64,000 nt of DNA from Chryseobacterium rhizosphaerae (GTDB lineage: Bacteria > Bacteroidota > Bacteroidia > Flavobacteriales > Weeksellaceae), in assembly GCF_003385455.1 (NCBI RefSeq), contig NZ_QNUF01000009.1, positions 1-64,000 of the forward strand, given 5' to 3'. This document shows, in pieces, positions 17,383 to 26,457 of the stretch (positions are counted from its first letter, which is position 1; the number at the start of each line of letters is the position of its first letter). A model generated the notes under the pieces. It did no database searches. It was not told where the DNA came from and saw nothing but the letters and a program-made list of their open reading frames with translations. A program made the translations under genes and the position numbers.

Positions 17383-18633
17383 ATGGAAAAAGCTGTTCTG
17401 ATTACTATTGGTGATGAAATCCTTTCTGGAAATACAATAGATACCAATTCTAATTTTATTGCCTCCGAACTTAAAAATATAGGCATTAAAGTTTCTCAGA
17501 TATTCACGATTTCGGACGAAATTGAAACCATTAAAAATACACTTGCCATCGCTTTTGAGCTGGGAGATTTAATCATTACAACCGGAGGGCTGGGACCCAC
17601 CAGAGATGATAAAACCAAAAAAGCACTGGCTGAATTTTTTGATGATGAAATTGCCCTGGATGAGGTTACTTTTAACCATCTGAAGGTATATATGGAAAGA
17701 AGAGGAAGACAGGATATCCTGGAAAGGAATAAAGAACAGGCCTTTGTTCCCACAAAATCTGTCGTATTCCAAAATCATTACGGGACAGCCCCCTGCATGA
17801 TGATGGAACAGAACGGAAAACTATGCTACAGCCTTCCGGGTGTTCCTTATGAAGTGAAACCCCTGATCAAAGACCAGATTGTTCCTTATTTACAGGAAAA
17901 ATTTAACCTTAATTATATCCATAGCCGCATTGTTTCCGTGGTCGGAATCCCTGAAAGTATCCTGGCTGACACCATTGAAAACTGGGAACTGGCTCTTCCC
18001 GAGAATATAGCCCTGTCTTATCTTCCGGTAGGAACACGTGTTAAACTTAGGCTTACAGCATCCGGTGATAACGAAGATCTTTTAAAACAACAGACCGAAG
18101 AAGAAATCCAAAAACTTTTGCCGTTCATAAAAGATCATGTTATTGCAACCTCTGAAGATAAAATTGAAAATATCCTGGCGGAAATGCTTACTGATAGAAA
18201 GCTGACGATTTCTACTGCAGAGAGCTGCACAGGAGGCGGACTTGCTAAAATGATTACCTCTGTTTCCGGAAGTTCAAGATATTTTCTTGGTGGGGTCGTA
18301 GCATATGCCACAGAGAAAAAAGTGAAGATTTTAAATGTTTCTCAGGAAACGATAGACCAATATACTGTGGTCAGTGAAGAGGTAGCACAGGAAATGGCAG
18401 AAGGTGTTCAAAAATTATTTGACAGCCATATTTCTCTTTCTACAACCGGTGTTGCAGGGCCCGGAAAAGGTGAGGATGGTAAAGAAGTAGGAACCGTTTT
18501 CTATACAATCAGGATCAATGATCAGGAAGTAACCTCTAAATTATATATGCCCCATCTGGAGAGAGTGGATTTTATGGATTTCGTTTCTCAAAAGATTATT
18601 CAGGATGTAGTAAGTCTTTTAGTAAATTCTTAA
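17383..18633 (+). CDS. cinA: CinA-family protein (NMN deamidase/ADP-ribose pyrophosphatase)
   Basis: 416 residues with the two CinA domains. The N-terminal MoaB/COG1058 domain (about 1-175) has ITIGDEILSGNT and TTGGLGPTRDD. The C-terminal PncC domain (about 255-416) has TAESCTGG, GGVVAYATEKK and TTGVAGPG, which form the NMN deamidase active site. The full-length form recycles nicotinamide mononucleotide to nicotinate mononucleotide for NAD salvage and cleans ADP-ribose. It is cytoplasmic. The next gene follows after 87 bp and is unrelated. Confidence 0.93.
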   Translation: MEKAVLITIGDEILSGNTIDTNSNFIASELKNIGIKVSQIFTISDEIETIKNTLAIAFELGDLIITTGGLGPTRDDKTKKALAEFFDDEIALDEVTFNHLKVYMERRGRQDILERNKEQAFVPTKSVVFQNHYGTAPCMMMEQNGKLCYSLPGVPYEVKPLIKDQIVPYLQEKFNLNYIHSRIVSVVGIPESILADTIENWELALPENIALSYLPVGTRVKLRLTASGDNEDLLKQQTEEEIQKLLPFIKDHVIATSEDKIENILAEMLTDRKLTISTAESCTGGGLAKMITSVSGSSRYFLGGVVAYATEKKVKILNVSQETIDQYTVVSEEVAQEMAEGVQKLFDSHISLSTTGVAGPGKGEDGKEVGTVFYTIRINDQEVTSKLYMPHLERVDFMDFVSQKIIQDVVSLLVNS

Positions 18634-18720
18634 TAGATCACCTTCTTTTTTAATTTTTTTTTAATTAATTCTGGTATACTTTTTCACGCTTTTTGAGGTC
18701 ATTCCATAAATTTCATAAAC

Positions 18721-21700
18721 GTGGAAAACTCAAAACAGATTTTTCAAACCAATAGTAAGAAACGCTGGAAAAGTGTACAGTGGAGTAGCCGTATATTTAT
18801 TTTTATTGCGGCACTGTTGCTGCTTGCTTTAGGTCTGATGATGACCCTGGACAAAAATCCAAAAATTCCCTTTAAAGAAGACTATAAAGCTGTTATTACT
18901 GCTAGCAAACCCTATCTTCAGGAGAATAAAATTTCTAAAGAATATAAGGGATTCAGAAGCTTTATTTCTGAAAAGACAATGCATACCAGTCTTTCTAAGA
19001 TTGAAGAGGCAAGAGCCGAAAGACTGAAGAATCAAAACAGAAACTGGGCGCAGTTTCCGGGAGGAATCCGTTCCGCATTTTATGTGGCCTGGGATCCACA
19101 ATCGCTGATGTCTTTAAAAAGAAATATCAGACATATTAATCTTGTTTTTCCGGAATGGTTTTTTCTTGATCCCAAAACAGGAGATCTGAAAACCAATATC
19201 GACCCTGAAGGATATAAAATTCTTAAAAGAACGGGTGTTGCCGCAATGCCGATCCTGAGTAATAATTCCGACAGGGAATTCCGTTCTGAAGGATTAGGAA
19301 AAGTCCTTAACGATCCACAGAAAAGAACACATCTTATCCAAAAAATCACCCAGCAATGTATAAAATATCATTTCAAAGGAATTAATATTGACTTTGAGGA
19401 TATGAATCTTGATTCCGATGAGAACCTGATCGCTTTTATGAAAGAGCTTTCGGAAACATTTAAAAAGAATCAATTGTTGGTGACCATGGATATCATGACG
19501 GATAATGATGATTATAATATCCAGAGATTAGATCCATATGTAGATTACTTTGTACTGATGGCCTATGATGAATATTCCGCAAGCGGCGATGCCGGACCCA
19601 TTTCATCTCAAAAATGGATAGAGGAACAAACCGGGAAAATTGTAAAAAAGACGGCTCCCAACAAGATTATTCTGGGGTTAGGAGCTTATGGCTATGACTG
19701 GAGTTCCAATTCAGATGACAATGCTTCGGTTACCTATATGCAGGCGATTACAAAAGCCAGTGCCAGTAAAGCGGTCATTGATTATAATGACAATACCTTT
19801 AATCTGAATTACTCTTATACAGATTCTAAAAATCTTACCCATACCGTATTTTTCAATGATGCTGCTTCTATTTTCAATACCATGCGCTTTTCATCCGAAT
19901 ATCCATTGGCAGGAACGGCACTTTGGAGATTGGGAAGTGAAGACAGCAGAGTCTGGAACTTCTATGATAAGGATCTGACATTTGCCGGTCTTTCCAAACT
20001 GAATCTAAAGACGCTGGAGAATGTAAAAGGCCAGACAATGGTAGATTATATAGGAGATGGTGAAGTTTTAGATGTACTGAATACCCCTCATGACGGAAAA
20101 ATAGCATTGGAAATTGATCCCAAAGAGAAAATTATAACAGATGAAAATTATATTACGTATCCGAGCTCTTATGAAGTAAAGAAATATGGAAGTGCCCCTC
20201 AAAAAGAACTGGTGCTGACATTTGATGACGGTCCCGATGAAACATATACCCCTCAGGTGTTGGATATATTATCGAAATATCATGTTCCGGCAGCTTTCTT
20301 TTTAGTAGGATTAAATGCTGAAAAAAACCTCCCGCTTGTCAAAAGAATTTATCGGGAAGGACATGAAATAGGAAACCACACCTTTACCCATGAGAATGTT
20401 GCTAAAGTAAGCCCGGAAAGAGCTTTATTAGAGTTAAAACTAACAAGACTGCTTATAGAATGTGTCACAGGGCACAGTACAATTCTGTTCAGAGCACCTT
20501 ATAATGCCGATTCAGAGCCTACTACTTCAGAAGAAATTATTCCGGTAGCGCTGGCAAGACAGCAGAATTATCTGGATATCGGAGAGAATATAGACCCTGA
20601 AGACTGGCAGCCGGGCATAAAAGCTGATGAAATTGTAAAGCGTGTATTAGCAGGAGTAAAACAGGAAAGAGGAAATATTATCCTGCTTCATGATGCCGGA
20701 GGAGACACCAGAGAAGAAACTGTAAAAGCATTGAAAGTTTTAATTCCAACACTTCAGAAACAAGGATACCATTTTACGAATCTTACCAACCTGCTGCATA
20801 AAAGCAGAGGTGAGCTGATGCCGGAAATCCCTAAAACACGATCTTATTACATCATGCAACTTAATCTGGTATTGGCTACTGTAATTTATGGAATAAGTCA
20901 TTTTCTGGTTGCCCTATTTACAATCTTTATTGTATTAGGATTGATCAGATTATTACTGATGGCTTATTGGGCATTTAAAGAAAAAAGAAAAGAGAAAAAT
21001 CTGAGTGAATTTCCGGTTCTGGAATCCTATCCTAAAGTGTCCATTATTGTTCCGGCGTATAATGAGGAAGTCAATATTGTCTCTTCTTTACAGAATTTGC
21101 TGAAACAGACCTATCCGAATTTTAATATTATTATGGTGGATGACGGAAGTAAGGATTCAACCTATGAGAAGGCAAAAAAAGCATTTCCGGATAATCCAAA
21201 GCTGAAAATTTTCACAAAAACAAATGGTGGAAAAGCGACAGCCTTAAATTTTGGGATTTCGCAAACAGATGCTGAATATGTAGTATGTATTGATGCAGAT
21301 ACTCAACTGCAGAAGGATGCTATTAAATATCTGATTGCAAGATTTCTAAACGCGAGTTCTGAAGAAAAGATTGCTGCTGTGGCAGGAAATGTTAAAGTAG
21401 GAAATACCGTAAACTGGCTTACAAAATGGCAGGCCATAGAATATACCACAAGCCAGAATTTTGACAGACTTGCTTATGCCCACATCAATGCAATTACGGT
21501 GATTCCCGGTGCTATTGGGGCGTTTAAAAGATCCGTGATCATAGAAGCGGGAGGGTATTCTTCGGATACCCTGGCAGAAGATTGTGATATTACGGTGAAG
21601 ATTTTGAAAGCAGGTTACACGGTAGCGAATGAAAACAGAGCGATAGCCGTTACTGAAGCTCCGGAAACCGTAAAACAGTTTCTGAAACAGCGTTTCCGCT

Positions 21701-22119
21701 GGACTTACGGAATTATGCAGATGTTCTGGAAGCAGAAACAGACCTTTCTTAATCCCCAATATAAAGGATTGGGACTTTGGGCGATGCCTAATATCCTCTT
21801 ATTCCAATACATTATACCGTTTTTCTCACCATTGGCCGACGTCATCATGTTTTTTGGAATTTTATCCGGAAATGGCAGTAAAATATTTAGCTATTACCTG
21901 ATATTCCTTTTGGTGGATGCTTCTTTAGCTTTGATCGCCTTTATTATGCAGCGTGAAAGATTAACCAATCTGCTGTATGTTATTCCGCAGAGATTTGGAT
22001 ACCGATGGCTGATGTATATCGTACTGTTTAAAAGTTTAAGAAAAGCTCTGAAAGGCGAAATACAGACCTGGGGATTCCTGAAAAGAACAGGAAATGTAAA
22101 AGAGATAGCAACTTCTTAA
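18721..22119 (+). CDS. fusion of GH18-like, CE4 polysaccharide deacetylase and GT2 glycosyltransferase
   Basis: 1132 residues starting at GTG. Membrane helix (about 24-42); GH18-like chitinase-fold domain (about 110-430) keeping the acidic cluster INIDFEDM; CE4/NodB deacetylase (about 495-690) with metal-binding TFDDGPDETY and GNHTFTH; two helices (about 715-750); family-2 glycosyltransferase (about 770-1000) with IIVPAYNEE, VDDGSKD, CIDADT and processive-synthase motif QRFRW near 989; then C-terminal helices. It joins in one chain the activities that PgaB and PgaC hold separately in poly-N-acetylglucosamine systems: synthesis across the inner membrane, deacetylation and trimming outside. Export of a GlcNAc-type polymer is the best inference. 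Confidence 0.85.
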   Translation: MENSKQIFQTNSKKRWKSVQWSSRIFIFIAALLLLALGLMMTLDKNPKIPFKEDYKAVITASKPYLQENKISKEYKGFRSFISEKTMHTSLSKIEEARAERLKNQNRNWAQFPGGIRSAFYVAWDPQSLMSLKRNIRHINLVFPEWFFLDPKTGDLKTNIDPEGYKILKRTGVAAMPILSNNSDREFRSEGLGKVLNDPQKRTHLIQKITQQCIKYHFKGINIDFEDMNLDSDENLIAFMKELSETFKKNQLLVTMDIMTDNDDYNIQRLDPYVDYFVLMAYDEYSASGDAGPISSQKWIEEQTGKIVKKTAPNKIILGLGAYGYDWSSNSDDNASVTYMQAITKASASKAVIDYNDNTFNLNYSYTDSKNLTHTVFFNDAASIFNTMRFSSEYPLAGTALWRLGSEDSRVWNFYDKDLTFAGLSKLNLKTLENVKGQTMVDYIGDGEVLDVLNTPHDGKIALEIDPKEKIITDENYITYPSSYEVKKYGSAPQKELVLTFDDGPDETYTPQVLDILSKYHVPAAFFLVGLNAEKNLPLVKRIYREGHEIGNHTFTHENVAKVSPERALLELKLTRLLIECVTGHSTILFRAPYNADSEPTTSEEIIPVALARQQNYLDIGENIDPEDWQPGIKADEIVKRVLAGVKQERGNIILLHDAGGDTREETVKALKVLIPTLQKQGYHFTNLTNLLHKSRGELMPEIPKTRSYYIMQLNLVLATVIYGISHFLVALFTIFIVLGLIRLLLMAYWAFKEKRKEKNLSEFPVLESYPKVSIIVPAYNEEVNIVSSLQNLLKQTYPNFNIIMVDDGSKDSTYEKAKKAFPDNPKLKIFTKTNGGKATALNFGISQTDAEYVVCIDADTQLQKDAIKYLIARFLNASSEEKIAAVAGNVKVGNTVNWLTKWQAIEYTTSQNFDRLAYAHINAITVIPGAIGAFKRSVIIEAGGYSSDTLAEDCDITVKILKAGYTVANENRAIAVTEAPETVKQFLKQRFRWTYGIMQMFWKQKQTFLNPQYKGLGLWAMPNILLFQYIIPFFSPLADVIMFFGILSGNGSKIFSYYLIFLLVDASLALIAFIMQRERLTNLLYVIPQRFGYRWLMYIVLFKSLRKALKGEIQTWGFLKRTGNVKEIATS

Positions 22120-22127
22120 TATTTGTT

Positions 22128-22135
22128 TAAATTTG
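22128..22135 (+). promoter_or_regulatory. -7 box (TAAATTTG) for the first M13 peptidase gene
   Basis: Exact TAnnTTTG match in an AT-rich gap, 61 nt before the ATG at 22197. Confidence 0.45.
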
Positions 22136-22196
22136 TTTTTATAAAAAAGTAACAAATAGTAAATAAATCATACATATTGTATAAATTGTTATCATA

Positions 22197-24254
22197 ATGA
22201 AAAAACTAACGCTTTCTTTGTTTTTATTAGCAGGAATATGTTCACAAAATACAGTGAATGCCCAGGCTAAAGTAACTAAAACAGTTGTAAACAGCACAGA
22301 TACAGGCTTGGATATTAGCCTTATGGATACTTCTGTACGTCCGCAGGATGATTTTTATAACTACGTGAGTGGAACATGGATGAAAACTGCCAAAATTCCT
22401 TCTGATAAGCCAACTTGGGGAAGTTTCAACAAATTAGCTGAAGACACGGATAACAACTCCATGACGATCCTGAACTCGCTTTTGAAGGATAAATTTGCTG
22501 ATGGAAGCGAAGGTAAAAAAATCCAGGATCTGTATGCTACATATATGAACATGCAGAAGAGAAATGCAGACGGAATCAAACCTATTCAGGGAAATCTGAC
22601 TAAAATTGATGCCATCAAAAATGTTGCTGATCTTCAGAATTATCTTGCTTCTGTAACTAAAGAAGGCGAAAATAATTTCTATGGATGGGGCGTATATGCA
22701 GATCTGAAAGACTCTAAAATGAACGCTGTTTACTTAGGGGAAGCATCTCTTGGTTTAGGAAGAGATTATTATCAGAAAGTAAACGAAAAAAATACAGAAG
22801 CTATTGCTGAATATCAGAAATATGTAGCTTCAATGCTTAAAGAATTAGGATACAAAAATGCGGATGAAGCAGCAAAAGGTATCGTTGATTACGAGAAAAG
22901 CATCGCTAAAACTTATCTGACAAATGAGCAGAGCCGTGATAATACCCTTCAGTATAACCCTCAGACAATGGCTGAGCTTTCTGCTTTGGTAAAAGGAGTT
23001 GACCTTCCTGCTTACCTTAAAAAAGTAGGGGTGAATTCTGATAAGGTAATCATCGGAGAATTAGGGTATTATAAAAACTTTGATCAACTGGTGAATGCTA
23101 AGAATCTTCCTGTCATCAAAGATTATTTAAAATTCCACCTGATCAACGGAAGTGCTTCTTACTTAAGTGAGAACCTTGGAAATATGAGATTTGCTTTTTA
23201 TGGTAAATATCTTAGAGGTCAGCAGGAGCAGAGAGCTTTAAACAAAAGAGGATTTGAGTTGATCAATGGTTCTTTGGGAGAAGCTTTCGGAAAATTATAT
23301 GTTGAAAAATACTTCCCTGCAGAAGCTAAGGCTCAAATGGTAGAATTGATCGACTATTTAAAGAAAAGCTTTGCGGTTCACATCAACAATTTAGCGTGGA
23401 TGTCTGCTACAACAAAGGCAAAAGCAATGACGAAACTGAACAAATTTACAGTGAAAGTTGCTTATCCGGACAAATGGAAAGATTATTCAAAATTAGAAAT
23501 TACTCCAGAATCTAAAGACGGAACATTATACAAAAACCTTCAGAATATTGCTGAATGGCAGTACAATAAAGATTTAGCTAAAATTGGTAAGCCGGTTGAT
23601 AAATCAGAATGGGGAATGACTCCACAAACGGTAAATGCTTACTATAACCCGGTAAACAACGAAATCGTATTCCCTGCTGCAATCCTTCAGCCGCCATTCT
23701 TCAATCCTAAAGCTGATGCTGCTGTAAACTTCGGTGGAATTGGTGCTGTTATCGGTCACGAAATGAGCCACGGATTTGATGATTCAGGTGCCCAGTTTGA
23801 TGCAGACGGTAACTTAGTAGACTGGTGGACTCCGGAAGATAAAGCCAACTTCGAGAAAGCTACAAAAGCTCTTGCTTCTCAATATGATAAATATGAGCCT
23901 GTAAAAGGAACTTTTGTAAACGGTACTTTCACAAATGGTGAAAATATCGCTGACTTAGGAGGTGTAAATATTGCATATGACGCTCTTCAAATGTACTTAA
24001 AAGATAAAGGAAACCCAGGAAAAATCAGTGGATTCTCTCAGGATCAGAGATTCTTCTTAAGCTGGGCAACTGTTTGGAGAACATTATCAAGTGAGAAATA
24101 CATGATCAATCAGGTGAAGACAGATCCACACTCTCCGGGGTACTTCAGAAGCTTCGGCCCGCTGATCAATGTTGATTCATTCTACAAAGCATTCGACGTG
24201 AAAAAAGGAGATAAGCTATACAAAGCTCCTGAAGACAGAATTAAAATCTGGTAA
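22197..24254 (+). CDS. M13 (neprilysin/PepO-family) zinc metallopeptidase, secreted
   Basis: 685 residues with a cleavable signal peptide (to about VNAQA). The N-terminal M13 domain (about 50-430) starts DTSVRPQDDFYNYVSGTWM; the catalytic domain (about 490-685) has zinc motif HEMSH (about 522-526), downstream zinc ligand in ENIADLGG, and NAYYNP for substrate backbone. The protein ends in the family signature CxxW-like KIW without Cys. These periplasmic enzymes cut small peptides. A close paralogue lies at 26458. The last 17 coding and stop bases plus one form an 18-bp word repeated beyond the next gene. Confidence 0.93.
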   Translation: MKKLTLSLFLLAGICSQNTVNAQAKVTKTVVNSTDTGLDISLMDTSVRPQDDFYNYVSGTWMKTAKIPSDKPTWGSFNKLAEDTDNNSMTILNSLLKDKFADGSEGKKIQDLYATYMNMQKRNADGIKPIQGNLTKIDAIKNVADLQNYLASVTKEGENNFYGWGVYADLKDSKMNAVYLGEASLGLGRDYYQKVNEKNTEAIAEYQKYVASMLKELGYKNADEAAKGIVDYEKSIAKTYLTNEQSRDNTLQYNPQTMAELSALVKGVDLPAYLKKVGVNSDKVIIGELGYYKNFDQLVNAKNLPVIKDYLKFHLINGSASYLSENLGNMRFAFYGKYLRGQQEQRALNKRGFELINGSLGEAFGKLYVEKYFPAEAKAQMVELIDYLKKSFAVHINNLAWMSATTKAKAMTKLNKFTVKVAYPDKWKDYSKLEITPESKDGTLYKNLQNIAEWQYNKDLAKIGKPVDKSEWGMTPQTVNAYYNPVNNEIVFPAAILQPPFFNPKADAAVNFGGIGAVIGHEMSHGFDDSGAQFDADGNLVDWWTPEDKANFEKATKALASQYDKYEPVKGTFVNGTFTNGENIADLGGVNIAYDALQMYLKDKGNPGKISGFSQDQRFFLSWATVWRTLSSEKYMINQVKTDPHSPGYFRSFGPLINVDSFYKAFDVKKGDKLYKAPEDRIKIW

Positions 24255-24255
24255 T
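24238..24255 (+). repeat. 18-bp direct repeat, left copy
   Basis: GAATTAAAATCTGGTAAT covers the last codons and stop of the first M13 gene. An exact copy lies at 26002-26019, beyond the beta-helix gene. Confidence 0.9.
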
Positions 24256-24271
24256 ACCTATCATTAACATA

Positions 24272-24304
24272 AAAAAATCACCTAAATTTTAGGTGATTTT
24301 TTGT
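24272..24304 (+). terminator. terminator after the first M13 gene
   Basis: AAAAAATCACCTAA / TTAGGTGATTTTTT hairpin about 20 nt after the stop codon. It lies inside the segment bounded by the 18-bp repeats. Confidence 0.85.
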
Positions 24305-24346
24305 TTTTAGAATTATAACACGACGAGTTCTGTCGCTATTCATGGA

Positions 24347-24354
24347 TATCTTTG
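24347..24354 (+). promoter_or_regulatory. -7 box (TATCTTTG) for the beta-helix gene
   Basis: Exact TAnnTTTG match 60 nt before the chosen ATG. It overlaps an in-frame TTG that would otherwise be a possible start, which argues for the downstream ATG. Confidence 0.55.
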
Positions 24355-24414
24355 ATTTCAGAAATAAATCTTGCAAGATGTATTATTTCACTACCAAATA
24401 ATAAGAATAATAAG

Positions 24415-25980
24415 ATGAATACAATTGAAATTAATGATCCGTATATCGGAGAATGGGTAACTTTTATAGAGACAGATAAAACATATGACAATAATCCAAT
24501 TATTGATAGCTATTGTGATGATATTCTTTTTAAAAAAGTTGGAAATGTTTACTACAGAAGAGTACTGGAAGACAGCCGTGTAGATATCAGATGGTTTGGT
24601 GCATCACCACAGGGTGTCATTGATAGTACAGCTGCGATTCAGCAGACTTTTATTATTGCAGATCGGTTTAATTTATCGGTCACAGCGGGAAGAGGAACAT
24701 ATGTTATTTCTGACACTATTTTAATTCCGCAGCATCCTGATTTTACCTTTTCATCTAAAACGTACGATTTTAATGAATCTATATTATTAATAAAAGCTAA
24801 CGTTACTGTATTTAAGTCTGGGTATTATAAGAATGGTCAATTAATCAGTTCAATAGAAACCGGTAAGGATGAAAATATGTCTCAAGGGATTAAATTCGGA
24901 AATTTTTCCCTTCAGACCAATTTTTATGATATCGCCCATCCTGCTTTGGTTATTAAAGACTGGCATCAGGGGTGCAGATTATTTAATATTTCTTCAGCCA
25001 ATTTTTCAACTCTACTGAAGTCAATTAATAATTATTATACAGTTTTTGATGATTTAAGAACCACCCATCAGCATGATACAAGACTAGGTGAGCGTTTTAT
25101 TTTTTCAGGTGAAATGAATCTGAATATTTTCCGTTCATTGATAGCTGCCAATTCTTTAGTGGGATATAAATTTGATGGTCCTTTAACGGCCTGTCATTTT
25201 GATGCTGTATCCATTGAAGGAGTCACAACAGGAATTCAATTTAACTCTTCTGTATATAACTGCTCAATTGTCAATTCATACCTTGAAGGCTTCGACAGAG
25301 CTTTTGAATTTAATGATTATATTAATAACTTTACAATAGATAATAATTATATCAGATTTGTACAACCCCAGCACAGACTTATAAAATATAAAGGATTGCC
25401 ATTGAATAATGTTCATCTGTTACCTAATAATACGTTTATTGGAATGACAGACTATCAGCAGTTATTTGAAAATATTGAAAATGATTATGGTTACGGAATG
25501 GAAATGAGTTTTGATACGATTCATGGAAATTCTATTAATGATCTTTTAATAGACAATTTTGGAGCTAATTTTAATATCAATGCTAAAACAAAGTTCCCTT
25601 CTTACTTAGCCAATATCCGAAATGGAAAAGGTCTGATTCCAGGAAATTATTCAGGACAGTATACACGAGGGTATGATGGTCCGTCTGGATTTGAGTTGGA
25701 CTCTTCACTGCCTGGCTTTTTACATCTTAAAACGAAGATAAAGAATACATGGACGCAGATTATTTACGTGAATCTTGAAGTAAATGTTCAGTCAGGAACC
25801 AGATATTATAAAGGTTTTTTTGTAGGAAATATCTTTTATGAATTCAATGCTTCCGGAGTGTCAGCCACAGGAGTTTTGGAATCTCATATTAACAATAATG
25901 ATGGTACTATTGATATTAAAAGACCGGTGTCTGAAGGTTCAGATATTATAAAAATTACAGGAGAGGTACGTCTAATTTAA
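24415..25980 (+). CDS. tailspike-like right-handed beta-helix protein (pectate-lyase-3 type)
   Basis: 521 residues from ATG 24415. No signal peptide. Residues about 50-110 carry the entry motif of Pectate_lyase_3/phage tailspike proteins: IRWFGASPQGVIDSTAAIQQ, then GTYVISDTILIP. A long Asn/Ile-rich beta-helix follows to about 400, and a C-terminal jelly-roll-like region is possible. Such proteins bind or cleave polysaccharides. The lack of a signal suggests either a phage-like or non-classical export route, or a cytoplasmic protein. It lies between two M13 paralogues and is flanked by an 18-bp direct repeat, as if inserted there. Confidence 0.7.
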   Translation: MNTIEINDPYIGEWVTFIETDKTYDNNPIIDSYCDDILFKKVGNVYYRRVLEDSRVDIRWFGASPQGVIDSTAAIQQTFIIADRFNLSVTAGRGTYVISDTILIPQHPDFTFSSKTYDFNESILLIKANVTVFKSGYYKNGQLISSIETGKDENMSQGIKFGNFSLQTNFYDIAHPALVIKDWHQGCRLFNISSANFSTLLKSINNYYTVFDDLRTTHQHDTRLGERFIFSGEMNLNIFRSLIAANSLVGYKFDGPLTACHFDAVSIEGVTTGIQFNSSVYNCSIVNSYLEGFDRAFEFNDYINNFTIDNNYIRFVQPQHRLIKYKGLPLNNVHLLPNNTFIGMTDYQQLFENIENDYGYGMEMSFDTIHGNSINDLLIDNFGANFNINAKTKFPSYLANIRNGKGLIPGNYSGQYTRGYDGPSGFELDSSLPGFLHLKTKIKNTWTQIIYVNLEVNVQSGTRYYKGFFVGNIFYEFNASGVSATGVLESHINNNDGTIDIKRPVSEGSDIIKITGEVRLI

Positions 25981-26001
25981 TTTTTTACTTTTTAAAATCC
26001 G

Positions 26002-26019
26002 GAATTAAAATCTGGTAAT
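26002..26019 (+). repeat. 18-bp direct repeat, right copy
   Basis: Exact copy of the word at the 3' end of the first M13 gene, 22 bp after the beta-helix stop codon. A terminator follows 5 bp later, as expected after a gene end. Confidence 0.9.
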
Positions 26020-26024
26020 CATAC

Positions 26025-26053
26025 AAACCGTTCAGCAATGAACGGTTTTTTTA
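26025..26053 (+). terminator. terminator after the beta-helix gene
   Basis: AAACCGTTCA-GCAA-TGAACGGTTT hairpin followed by T-tract. It sits where the first M13 gene's terminator would have been before an insertion. Confidence 0.88.
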
Positions 26054-26135
26054 TAGGTAGTAGGTAGTAGAGATTTAATAAGAAATTAGAAGTGTCGATG
26101 CTTTACCCATAATTTGTAAATAAAAGACCTCCATC

Positions 26136-26189
26136 ATTCCCCTCCTCTGGAGGGGTGTCGAAAATTCAAAGAATTTTTGACGGGGTGGT
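26136..26189 (-). repeat. 54-bp palindromic intergenic element, copy 2
   Basis: Inverted copy of 8627-8680: CCCCTCCTCTGGAGGGG inverted repeat, then AAAATTC-AAA-GAATTTT, then GACGGGGTGGT. It differs from copy 1 at about six positions, three of them the central AAA/TTT of the palindrome. Confidence 0.85.
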
Positions 26190-26225
26190 TTATCATCGGT
26201 TTACTTATAAAGCAAATATCATCCA

Positions 26226-26294
26226 TCAATAGAAGCGGATTTTAGTCCGCTTTCTTCATAAATACCTATCATCAGGCTTTAGCCAAAGCCTAAC
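26226..26294. repeat. double-hairpin intergenic element, copy B
   Basis: TCAATAG, hairpin AGCGGA-TTTTAG-TCCGCT, spacer, then AGGCTTTAGCCAAAGCCTAA. It has the same order as copy A at 4464-4535 with compensatory changes in the first stem. Together with the 54-bp element it fills most of the 404-bp gap before the second M13 gene. Confidence 0.6.
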
Positions 26295-26418
26295 ATACAC
26301 CCATCTGAATTTAAAACCCACATTACACCCGAAATTCAACCCCCATATTCCCAATTCCCTGAACTAAACATACTCTATCATTTTCCAATTATCCCTCAAC
26401 TATTATCATTAAAGTTTG

Positions 26419-26426
26419 TATATTTG
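26419..26426 (+). promoter_or_regulatory. -7 box (TATATTTG) for the second M13 peptidase gene
   Basis: Exact TAnnTTTG match 31 nt before the ATG at 26458. Confidence 0.5.
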
Positions 26427-26457
26427 ATAAGTTTGTGTAAAATCAAAAATATCTTTA

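Noticed and set aside
24238..26019. tRNA-type integrase attachment sites
   Set aside because: The repeat lies in a protein gene end, and there is no tRNA or integrase in the segment.
8627..26189. Composite transposon bounded by the inverted 54-bp pair
   Set aside because: The 17.5 kb between the copies holds ordinary chromosomal genes with native promoters and no transposase; the copies look like scattered intergenic repeats.
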